Source: DASUBN01 sp964584665 (GTDB taxonomy: Bacteria; Pseudomonadota; Gammaproteobacteria; Natronospirales; REEB76). Taken from it: 64,000 bases of DNA. Shown here piece by piece: positions 53,861-61,000 of the stretch. How positions within the stretch are numbered: the stretch's first letter is position 1; each line of letters opens with the position of its first letter. The DNA lies in contig CAZPAO010000004.1 in NCBI GenBank assembly GCA_964584665.1, positions 62,001-126,000 on the forward strand, in the 5' to 3' direction. The position numbers were made by a program, and so were the translations under genes. A model generated the notes under the pieces. That model had not been told where the DNA came from and did not search any database. It worked only from the letters and a program-made list of their open reading frames with translations.

Positions 53861-54616
53861 ATGAACAGACGCATCGCCAGGAACCTCTTGAGCATCGCCC
53901 TCGCCGGCGCCACCGTGCTGGCGCTGCCGGCCTGGTCCGCGGCTCCGGCGGCTCCCGCCGCCGCCCCGGCTGCCGCAGCCGCGGGCGTAGGCAACGCCAC
54001 GCTGGTCACCGGCCACGTCAGTGCCGCCACGCCGTCCGGGGAGATCCGCGACATCGTGAAGGGCGCGCCGGTGTACGAGGGCGAGGTGATCATCACCGCC
54101 GGTTCGAGCTACGTGAACATCGAGTTCACCGACGGCGGCCGCGTGCTGCTCCGGCCCGAGTCCCGCTTCCAGATCGAGCGCTACCAGTACGCCGCTGCGG
54201 CGGCGCCCCAGCCGGCCGCGGGCCAGCCCCAGGCGGCCCAGCCGGTGCGACAGGAGAGCGCCTTCTTCCGCCTGCTGAAGGGCGGTTTCCGCGCGGTCAG
54301 CGGTCTCATCGGCCACACCCGCCGCGAGGATTACGCGGTGCAGACACCGGTGGCCACCATCGGTATCCGTGGCACCGACTACGAGGTGCGCCTGTGCTCC
54401 GGGGACTGCGGTGACATCAGCCCGGCTCCCAAGGACGGCCTGTATGCGGGCGTGCAGTCGGGTGCCATCGCCCTGACCAACGCGGGCGGCACCACCACCC
54501 CCACGGCTGGCCAATATGTGTTCATCTCCGGGAGCGCGGGAGTCCCGACCCCGGTGACGGGGCGGCCCCCGGCACTGGGCAGCCAGCCCTTGCCGGACCC
54601 CAAGACCTGCAATTAG
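53861..54616 (+). CDS. FecR-domain periplasmic protein linked to the TPS locus
   Basis: A 251-residue protein with a signal peptide (MNRRIARNLLSIALAGATVLALPAWSA) and an Ala/Pro linker. The FecR-like domain has FTDGGRVLLRPESRFQIERY, ESAFFRLLKGGFRAVSGLIGH and QTPVATIGIRGTDYEVRLC. It is paralogous to the lipoprotein at 22783-24186 but lacks the lipobox and the basic tail. It is not an anti-sigma factor by layout. Third gene of the tpsB-tpsA group, so it may assist folding, surface retention or sensing of the exoprotein. A strong terminator follows. Confidence 0.82.
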   Translation: MNRRIARNLLSIALAGATVLALPAWSAAPAAPAAAPAAAAAGVGNATLVTGHVSAATPSGEIRDIVKGAPVYEGEVIITAGSSYVNIEFTDGGRVLLRPESRFQIERYQYAAAAAPQPAAGQPQAAQPVRQESAFFRLLKGGFRAVSGLIGHTRREDYAVQTPVATIGIRGTDYEVRLCSGDCGDISPAPKDGLYAGVQSGAIALTNAGGTTTPTAGQYVFISGSAGVPTPVTGRPPALGSQPLPDPKTCN

Positions 54617-54637
54617 GCCAAGCGCCTATCTGCGACG

Positions 54638-54667
54638 AAAAGGGCCTATCGAGGCCCTTTTTGTTTT
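54638..54667 (+). terminator. intrinsic terminator of the TPS operon
   Basis: AAAAGGGCCT and AGGCCCTTTT make a perfect 10-bp stem with an ATCG loop, followed by TGTTTTG. Confidence 0.88.
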
Positions 54668-54736
54668 GAAAGTGGCGATTCTCCCTCCATGCACGGGACC
54701 CGGGCCCAAAACCGCCTATATAAGACAGGGCTTGCG

Positions 54737-54765
54737 TTGACGGCCCGGGGGACAACCGGTACTTT
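54737..54765 (+). promoter_or_regulatory. sigma-70-like promoter of adk
   Basis: TTGACG (-35) and TACTTT (-10) with 17 bases between, 69 bases upstream of the adk start. The leader after it is free of obvious structure. Confidence 0.6.
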
Positions 54766-54833
54766 ACGCCTGCCTCGCGGCCCCTAGAGGCCTTGAGGCT
54801 GCCCCAAAACGCGAATTCCAGACGGGACAAGCC

Positions 54834-55793
54834 ATGAGAATCGTGCTGCTCGGAGCGCCCGGGTCCGGCAAGGGGACCCAAGCCAAGCTGCTGACCGAGA
54901 AATATCGTATCCCGCATGTCTCCACCGGAGACCTGCTGCGGGCCAACCTGGCCGCTGGAACCCCCTTGGGGCTGCAGGCCAAGGCTGCCATGGACGCGGG
55001 TCAATTGGTCTCCGACGACCTGGTGCTGGCCATCATCCGCGAGCGCCTGAAGAACCCGGACGCCAAGAAGGGCTTCATCCTGGACGGCTTCCCGCGCAAC
55101 ATCCCCCAGGCCCACGCCCTGGACGCCATGCTGCGCGCCATCGCCCAGCCCCTCGATGCCGCCATCCTCATGGAGGTGGACTTCGACATCCTGATGCAGC
55201 GCCTCACCGGCCGCCGCACCTGCGAGAACTGCGGCGCCGCCTACAACGTCTACACCAATCCGCCGCGCCTCGAGGACCAGTGCGACCGCTGCGGCGGCCC
55301 GCTGCACCACCGCGCGGACGACAACGAAGAGACCATCGGCAACCGTCTGCGCGTGTACGAAGGCCAGACCAAGCCGCTTATCGGCTACTACAGGGACCAG
55401 GGTCGCATCGAGACCGTGGACGCGGTGGGTGACGTGAAAGACATCTTGAAGCGCATGATCGCCGTGCTGGATCCGATCGCCAAGGGCCAGCGCAAGGTCG
55501 TGGTGCCGGTGAAGCCGGTGCCGCCGCCGAAGGCGAGCAAGGCCGCGCTGGCCGCGGCGAAAGCCCCGGCAGCGAAGCCCGCCGGCAAGACCGTGCCCGC
55601 GAAGGCTGCGGTCAAGACGACCGCCACTGCGGCGACCAAGAAGCCGGCGGCCAAGGCGACTGCCGCCAAGCCGGCCAAGAAGGCCGCGCCCAAGAAGACC
55701 GAGAAGAAGAAGGACAAGAAGAAAGACAAGAAGAAAGAGAAGAAGCAGGCCAAGAAGCACAAGAAAGACAAGAAGAAGGGCAAGAAGAAGTAA
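54834..55793 (+). CDS. adk: adenylate kinase with long lysine/alanine-rich C-terminal tail
   Basis: A 319-residue protein; normal adenylate kinases have 180-220. Residues 1-213 are a complete long-form enzyme: P-loop GAPGSGKGT (7-15), GFILDGFPRN, and a zinc-finger LID with Cys130, Cys133, Cys150 and Cys153. Residues 215-319 are an added tail, first Ala/Lys/Pro repeats (PAAKPAGKT, ATAAKPAKKAAPKK) like histone H1 or AlgP, then almost pure lysine (KKKDKKKDKKKEKK). The tail is in frame with no stop or frameshift signal and keeps codon use similar to the core. It may bind nucleic acid or polyphosphate; function inferred only for the core (AMP + ATP to 2 ADP). Confidence 0.93.
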   Translation: MRIVLLGAPGSGKGTQAKLLTEKYRIPHVSTGDLLRANLAAGTPLGLQAKAAMDAGQLVSDDLVLAIIRERLKNPDAKKGFILDGFPRNIPQAHALDAMLRAIAQPLDAAILMEVDFDILMQRLTGRRTCENCGAAYNVYTNPPRLEDQCDRCGGPLHHRADDNEETIGNRLRVYEGQTKPLIGYYRDQGRIETVDAVGDVKDILKRMIAVLDPIAKGQRKVVVPVKPVPPPKASKAALAAAKAPAAKPAGKTVPAKAAVKTTATAATKKPAAKATAAKPAKKAAPKKTEKKKDKKKDKKKEKKQAKKHKKDKKKGKKK

Positions 55794-55799
55794 GCGTTC

Positions 55800-56945
55800 C
55801 TAACGGGGGGCGATGTCGAGCCCCCCATCCACGGCGGCGAGCGCATGCTTGCCCGCCAGGAAGTCCAGGAGCGCCTGGCCCGCGAGCTTCAGGCGCCAAT
55901 CCTTCAGTATCTCCAGGTCACGTTCACCGCGCACCAATCTCTCCAACTCCGATCTGTTGGCGAGGCTTGCCGCGCTCACCTCCCCTTCGGCGGCCTTGAG
56001 GCGCACGATGGCGTTCAAGGCGTCCACCAGCGCATCCTGGCGCGTGGTGAGCGGCCCACTCGCGCGCGGGCGTTCCTCCGGTGCCTCGCCGCCGGACTTC
56101 AGTATCTGCATGATGTCGGCGCCGTGGCGCTTGGCGAGGCTGTCGCCCACGCCACGGATCGCCGCGAGGGCCTCCAGGTCCGCGGGGACCTGCTTGGCCA
56201 GGTCCATGAGCGCTTCGTCCTTGAGTATCCACTGGCGCGGTCGGTTCTCGGCCATGGCAGTGTGTTCACGCCAGGCCGCCAGGGACTTCACCAGCGCTAC
56301 GGCCTTGGGCTTCATGCGCTGGATCCCGCGCACCCGGTGCCAGGCGCCCTCCGGGTCCGGCCGGTAGAGTTTCTCTTCGCTCAGGTTCTTCATCTCAGGC
56401 TCGGCCCAGCCGGCGCGGCCGCGCTCGGCCAGCTCCGCCTGCATCTTCTTGTAGAGGTTGCGCAGGTGGCGCACGTCGTCGGCGGCGTATTCCAGAGCCG
56501 CTGGCGGCAGCGGCCGGCGCGCCCAATCGGTGCGCGCATGGCTCTTGTCCAGGGTGACGCCGAGCAGGGACTGAACCACCGCACCGTAGCCCGCCTGGTC
56601 CGGCAGGCCGAGGAAGCGGGCCGCCACCTGGGTGTCGAACACCGGCGCCGGCACCCGGCCGGCGAGGTGATAGAAGATCTCAAGATCCTGGCGTGCCGCA
56701 TGCAGCACTTTCACGCTGCCCTCATCCAGCATCACCTCGAGCAAGGGTTGCAGCGAGGTCAGCGCCAGCGGGTCGATGCAGGCCACCACTTCGTCGGTGG
56801 CCACCTGCACCAGGCAGAGTTCGGGGTAATACGTACGCTCGCGCATGAACTCCGTGTCCACCGCGATCCAGGGCTGCCCCTTGAGGCGGCGGCACAGGTC
56901 TTCCAGGGCGGCGGGGGAGTCGATGTAGAGGTAGGCGTCGGACAT
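55800..56945 (-). CDS. rnd: ribonuclease D
   Basis: A protein of about 381 residues with a 3'-5' exonuclease domain followed by HRDC domains. DEDD motifs are IAVDTEFMRERTYYPELCLVQ (I), FDTQVAARFLG (II) and LEYAADDVRHLRNLY (III, with Tyr). The HRDC part contains RQWILKDEALMDLAKQVPADL. It trims tRNA precursors. The start is uncertain: ATGs at 56960, 56954 and 56945 are in frame without a strong ribosome-binding site; the last gives the most usual N-terminus. Divergent from mpl. Confidence 0.92.
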   Translation of the reverse strand: MSDAYLYIDSPAALEDLCRRLKGQPWIAVDTEFMRERTYYPELCLVQVATDEVVACIDPLALTSLQPLLEVMLDEGSVKVLHAARQDLEIFYHLAGRVPAPVFDTQVAARFLGLPDQAGYGAVVQSLLGVTLDKSHARTDWARRPLPPAALEYAADDVRHLRNLYKKMQAELAERGRAGWAEPEMKNLSEEKLYRPDPEGAWHRVRGIQRMKPKAVALVKSLAAWREHTAMAENRPRQWILKDEALMDLAKQVPADLEALAAIRGVGDSLAKRHGADIMQILKSGGEAPEERPRASGPLTTRQDALVDALNAIVRLKAAEGEVSAASLANRSELERLVRGERDLEILKDWRLKLAGQALLDFLAGKHALAAVDGGLDIAPR

Positions 56946-57006
56946 CACGGGCATCGGCAAATCGGAGTGTCACAGGTTATCATGCGAGTGACCTTCAAGG
57001 ACCTGC

Positions 57007-58380
57007 ATGCGCATACACATCCTCGGCATCTGCGGCACGTTCATGGGGGGCATCGCGGCCCTCGCCAAGGCGCTCGGCCACGAGGTGGAAGGTTCCGACG
57101 CCGACGTGTATCCGCCCATGAGCACCCAGCTGGAGGCGCTCGGCATCAGGCTCTTCCAGGGCTACAGACCTGAACATCTCAAGCCCGCACCGGACGTGGT
57201 GGTGGTGGGCAACGCACTCTCCCGCGGCAATCCGGCCCTGGAGCATGTGCTCGCCGAGGGCATCGCCTACCAGTCGGGCCCCCAGTGGCTCTACAACGAA
57301 CTCCTGCACCGGCGCCACGTCATCGCCATCGCCGGCACCCACGGCAAGACCACCACCACCTCCATGGTGGCCTGGATACTGGAGCAGGCGGGCCTCGATC
57401 CCGGCTTCCTCATCGGCGGTGTGGCGCCGGACCTCGGTGTGTCCGCGCGTCTCGGCAAGGGCCGCCATTTCGTGGTGGAGGCCGACGAATATGACACGGC
57501 GTTCTTCGACAAGGGTTCCAAGTTCCTGCATTACCGGCCCCGCACCCTGGTGCTGAACAATCTCGAATACGACCATGCGGACATCTTCCCCGACCTCGCC
57601 GCCATCGAGACCCAGTTCCATTACCTTCTGCGCTCGGTGCCGGGCAACGGTCTCATCGCGGTGAACGGCGCCGATGCGGCCTTGCAGCGCGTGATCGAGC
57701 GCGGCTGCTGGACGCCGCGCCAGACCTTCGGCGCAGCGGGCGCCGACTGGCAGGCAGCGGAGGCGAAGGCCGACGGCAGTGCGTTCGACGTGTTGCATCT
57801 GGGCAAGAAGGTCGCGCGAGTGGACTGGAGCCTGCTCGGCACCCACAACGTGAACAATGCGCTCGCCGCCATCGCCGCGGCGAAACATGCGGGCGTGACG
57901 CCGGCACAGGCCGCCGCCGCCCTCGGCAAGTTCCAGGGCGTGAAGCGGCGCCTGGAAGTACTCGCCAGAGTGGATGGCGTCACCGTCTATGATGACTTCG
58001 CCCACCATCCTACGGCGGTCGCCACCACGCTCGTGGGCCTGCGCGCACGGGTGGGCAAGGAGCGCATCCTGGCGGTGATGGAACCGCGCTCCGCCACCAT
58101 GAAGATGGGCGTGCACCGGGATACCCTCGCGGGTTCCCTGGAGCAGGCGGACCGGGTGTTCGTCTACCAGGCCCCCAATGTGAAGTGGGACGTGGCCGGC
58201 GCCTTCAGCCCCCTCGGTACCCGCGCCAGCGTGATCCGCGACCTGGATGCGCTCGCCGATGCGGTGATGTCAGAGCTGCAGCGGGGCGACCACGTCTTGA
58301 TAATGAGCAACGGCGGCTTCGGCGGTTTTCACGAGAAGCTGATAGACCGGTTGGAAAGAAACGCCGCGCCACGTTGCTGA
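57007..58380 (+). CDS. mpl: UDP-N-acetylmuramate:L-alanyl-gamma-D-glutamyl-meso-diaminopimelate ligase
   Basis: A 457-residue Mur-ligase family enzyme that joins recovered murein tripeptide to UDP-MurNAc in cell-wall recycling. It starts RIHILGICGTFMGGIAALAKALGHEVEGSD, the Mpl form of the MurC N-terminus; the ATP loop is IAGTHGKTTTTSMVAW, with the central VEADEYDTAFFDKGSKFLHY (in parts) and LVLNNLEYDHADIF, and C-terminal DDFAHHPTAV. The next gene starts 1 base after its stop, so the two are coupled. Confidence 0.95.
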   Translation: MRIHILGICGTFMGGIAALAKALGHEVEGSDADVYPPMSTQLEALGIRLFQGYRPEHLKPAPDVVVVGNALSRGNPALEHVLAEGIAYQSGPQWLYNELLHRRHVIAIAGTHGKTTTTSMVAWILEQAGLDPGFLIGGVAPDLGVSARLGKGRHFVVEADEYDTAFFDKGSKFLHYRPRTLVLNNLEYDHADIFPDLAAIETQFHYLLRSVPGNGLIAVNGADAALQRVIERGCWTPRQTFGAAGADWQAAEAKADGSAFDVLHLGKKVARVDWSLLGTHNVNNALAAIAAAKHAGVTPAQAAAALGKFQGVKRRLEVLARVDGVTVYDDFAHHPTAVATTLVGLRARVGKERILAVMEPRSATMKMGVHRDTLAGSLEQADRVFVYQAPNVKWDVAGAFSPLGTRASVIRDLDALADAVMSELQRGDHVLIMSNGGFGGFHEKLIDRLERNAAPRC

Positions 58381-58381
58381 C

Positions 58382-58954
58382 GTGACCGAGATACCCATCT
58401 TCCCCCTCAACACCGTGCTGTTCCCCGGCGGTGTGCTGCCGCTGCGCATCTTCGAAGCCCGCTATATCGACATGGTTAGCCGCTGCATGAAGGCCGGCGA
58501 AGGTTTCGGCGTGTGCCTGATAAAGGAAGGCGTCGAGACCGGCAAGGCCAAGGTGCATGCGGTGGGCACGCTGGCGGAGATCGGCGACTGGAGCCGCGGC
58601 GAGGACGGCCTGCTGCACATCCTGGCGCGGGGCACGCGCCGCATCCGTATCGGGAAGGTGCATGCCCAGGCTGACGGCCTGAACCTGGGCGAGACCGAAC
58701 TCCTGCCGGCGGACCCGCTGCTGGCGGTGCCGGAGCCCCGACGCATGCTGCCGGACATCCTGCGCCAGATCCTCCAGCAGATGGAGGCAGATGAATCGCA
58801 GCTCGATTACAGCGACGCCGCCTGGGTGGGGAACCGGCTGGCGGAAGTGCTGCCCATAAACCTGGCCCAGCGCCAATACCTCTTGGAAGTGGACGATCCG
58901 CTGAAGCGCCTCGAGATCATCAACACCCTGGTGCAGTCGCTTACCGTCCAATGA
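58382..58954 (+). CDS. LON-type substrate-binding domain protein
   Basis: A 190-residue protein corresponding to the N-terminal domain of Lon protease alone (TEIPIFPLNTVLFPGGVLPLRIFEARY, in parts, then GFGVCLIKEG and GLLHILARGTRRIRI). There is no ATPase or protease part, so it is a stand-alone substrate-binding-like domain, common in gammaproteobacteria and without an established role. GTG start 1 base after the mpl stop. A terminator overlaps its stop codon. Confidence 0.88.
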   Translation: MTEIPIFPLNTVLFPGGVLPLRIFEARYIDMVSRCMKAGEGFGVCLIKEGVETGKAKVHAVGTLAEIGDWSRGEDGLLHILARGTRRIRIGKVHAQADGLNLGETELLPADPLLAVPEPRRMLPDILRQILQQMEADESQLDYSDAAWVGNRLAEVLPINLAQRQYLLEVDDPLKRLEIINTLVQSLTVQ

Positions 58955-58980
58955 AAAAGCGCGGCTTGGCCGCGCTTTTG
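58954..58980 (+). terminator. intrinsic terminator after the LON-domain gene
   Basis: AAAAGCGCGGC (58955-58965) and GCCGCGCTTTT (58969-58979) pair perfectly around a TTG loop. The A-run on the left also provides a U-tract for the opposite strand, so it may serve both converging genes. Confidence 0.85.
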
Positions 58981-59008
58981 GGATACATCTCATTCTCTCC
59001 GGCTGGGA

Positions 59009-59461
59009 TTATTCGGGGTTGCCCCAGACCGCAGCTGCATCCTTCTGCACCAAGTTCGTGGTCTCACGGAGTCGCCGCGAGAGGATCTCCGCCAGCGACT
59101 GGTAGAACCGCGCGGCGAAGGCCGGATTCTGTCCCATGAGCGTGCTGATGTGGGCGTGGGTGATGATGAACACCAGCACTTCCTCGTCGCCGGCGATCAC
59201 GCTGGCGCTGGCGGGCTGGCCTTCGATGAAGGACATGTCGCCGAAGATCTCGCCGGCGGTGTGGCGCGAGAGTTCGATGGCGAAGCCGTCGTGGTCACGC
59301 TGGACCTTGGCCTCGCCCTTGACGATGATGTACAGGGAGTTCTGCTTGGAACCTTCCTGTATCAACACCTCGCCAGGCTTGAAAGCCTTGCGTTCGGAGT
59401 CTTTGAGCAGCTGCTGATGCTCTTCGTCCCGGAGGAATCGGAAGATCTTTGCCAGAGCCAT
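59009..59461 (-). CDS. cyclic nucleotide-binding domain protein
   Basis: A 150-residue single cNMP-binding domain: KAFKPGEVLIQEGSKQNSLYIIVKGEAKV (in parts), GEIFGDMSFIEGQPASASVIA with the phosphate-binding-cassette position, then a C-terminal helix. There is no DNA-binding domain, so it is not CRP; the Arg-Ala pair of classic cAMP pockets is replaced by QPASA, so ligand binding is uncertain. The ATG at 59461 has AGGA upstream; an earlier start at 59551 would overlap hemL. It follows hemL on the same strand. Confidence 0.85.
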   Translation of the reverse strand: MALAKIFRFLRDEEHQQLLKDSERKAFKPGEVLIQEGSKQNSLYIIVKGEAKVQRDHDGFAIELSRHTAGEIFGDMSFIEGQPASASVIAGDEEVLVFIITHAHISTLMGQNPAFAARFYQSLAEILSRRLRETTNLVQKDAAAVWGNPE

Positions 59462-59531
59462 CTCATTGTTCCTCGTGGCTTCTCTCGGGGGCAGTGCCCC
59501 GACTAGATAGTGCCGGAAATCCCGGGTTATG

Positions 59532-60815
59532 TCATCTACCTGCCATGCCACCCATCACCCGACCGGCGGCCGCGACGCTGGCATCGATGTCCGCATCGCT
59601 GTGGGCCGCGGACATGAAGCCCGCCTCGAAGGCCGAGGGGGCGAGGTATACCCCCTCCGCCAGCATGCCGTGGAAGAAGCGGCGGAAGGCCTCCACATCC
59701 GAGGCCATGACCTCGGCATAGTTGCCGACCTTGGGCGCTCGGGTGAAGAACAGGCCGAACATGCCGCAGACCTGGTTGTGCACGAAAGGCACGCCGGCGT
59801 CGCGGGCGGCTGCGGCGAGGCCATGCATCAGTCGCTCGGTCTTGCGGGCCAGATCCGCATGGAATCCAGGGCGTTCCAGGATGTCGAGCATGGCGAGGCC
59901 GGCGGCCATGGCCACCGGGTTCCCGGAGAGGGTGCCGGCCTGGTAGACCGGCCCGAGCGGAGCGAGCTTCTGCATCACCTCACGCTTGCCGCCGAAGGCG
60001 CCCACCGGCATGCCGCCCCCGATGACCTTGCCGAGGGTGGTGAGGTCGGGGGTGATGCCATAGAGCGCCTGGGCGCCACCCGCGGCCACGCGGAAGCCGG
60101 TCATGACCTCGTCGAAGATCAGCAAGGCGCCGTGCTTGGTGCATTGCTCGCGCAACGCTTCCAGGAAGCCCGGAGCAGGCGGTATGCAGTTCATGTTGCC
60201 GGCGATGGGCTCCACGATCACGCAGGCGATGCCCGAGCCCTGGGCGGTGAAGAGCGTCTCCAGCGCGGCGACGTCGTTGTAGGGGAGCGTCAGGGTGAGG
60301 GCGGCGAGGGCAGCCGGCACACCGGGGGATGAGGGTACCCCTAGGGTCAGGGCACCGGAACCTGCTTTCACCAACAGGGAATCACTATGGCCGTGGTAGC
60401 AGCCCTCGAACTTCACGATCTTGTCACGCCCGGTGTGGCCGCGCGCCAGGCGGATGGCGCTCATGGTGGCCTCGGTGCCGGAGCTGACCATGCGCACCAG
60501 CTCGATGGAGGGCATGAGCCGGCAGATGCGCTCGGCGAGGTGAGTCTCGGCTTGCGTCGGCGCGCCGAAGGAGAGGCCGTGCGCCGCGGCGCGGCGCACG
60601 GCCTCGATGACCTCCGGGTGCGCGTGCCCCGCGAGCATCGGGCCCCAGGAGCCCACGTAGTCGATGTAGCGGCGTCCGTCGCTGCCGTAGAGGTAGGCAC
60701 CCTCGGCGCGGCTCACGAAGATGGGATCCCCGCCCACGCCCTTGAAGGCGCGTACCGGCGAGTTGACGCCTCCGGGGATGACGCGCTGGGCGTCTTGGAA
60801 CAGGCTGTCGGACAA
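59532..60815 (-). CDS. hemL: glutamate-1-semialdehyde 2,1-aminomutase
   Basis: A 427-residue PLP enzyme making 5-aminolevulinate for haem. The N-terminus DAQRVIPGGVNSPVRAFKGVGG, the middle FEGCYHGHSDSLLVKAGSGA (in parts) and the PLP lysine segment TLGKVIGGGMPVGAFGG are diagnostic. Two starts are possible: GTG at 60839 without a binding site and TTG at 60815 with GAGG 8 bases upstream; the second is preferred and gives the normal length. In many relatives hemL is next to thiE; here a kinase-phosphatase pair lies between them. Confidence 0.93.
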   Translation of the reverse strand: MSDSLFQDAQRVIPGGVNSPVRAFKGVGGDPIFVSRAEGAYLYGSDGRRYIDYVGSWGPMLAGHAHPEVIEAVRRAAAHGLSFGAPTQAETHLAERICRLMPSIELVRMVSSGTEATMSAIRLARGHTGRDKIVKFEGCYHGHSDSLLVKAGSGALTLGVPSSPGVPAALAALTLTLPYNDVAALETLFTAQGSGIACVIVEPIAGNMNCIPPAPGFLEALREQCTKHGALLIFDEVMTGFRVAAGGAQALYGITPDLTTLGKVIGGGMPVGAFGGKREVMQKLAPLGPVYQAGTLSGNPVAMAAGLAMLDILERPGFHADLARKTERLMHGLAAAARDAGVPFVHNQVCGMFGLFFTRAPKVGNYAEVMASDVEAFRRFFHGMLAEGVYLAPSAFEAGFMSAAHSDADIDASVAAAGRVMGGMAGR

Positions 60816-60900
60816 GGCGCTGACCTCGGGGAATAACACAGCGGCTGCGTATGTTACAGGAGCGGGTGTCGGCGGCGCGCCAGGAGAGGGCGGCTGCGCT

Positions 60901-60961
60901 TATAATGACATAATACCCATTCGGGCCTTCGCGACTCGCAAACCCTGCCCAGGACGGGCAG
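60901..60961 (+). promoter_or_regulatory. promoter region and leader hairpin of the kinase gene
   Basis: Two overlapping-register -10-like hexamers, TATAAT (60901-60906) and CATAAT (60909-60914), lie about 90-100 bases before the kinase start. A 6-bp stem CTGCCC/GGGCAG with a 5-base loop (60945-60961) follows in the leader. No clear -35 is seen. Confidence 0.45.
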
Positions 60962-61000
60962 AATTGCAGTCGGAGGCGCATTCCTCGCAGGGGACGTATC

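Noticed and set aside
59009..59461. CRP-type transcription factor acting on the CRP-like sites
   Set aside because: The protein has only the cyclic-nucleotide-binding domain and no helix-turn-helix, so it cannot be the regulator.
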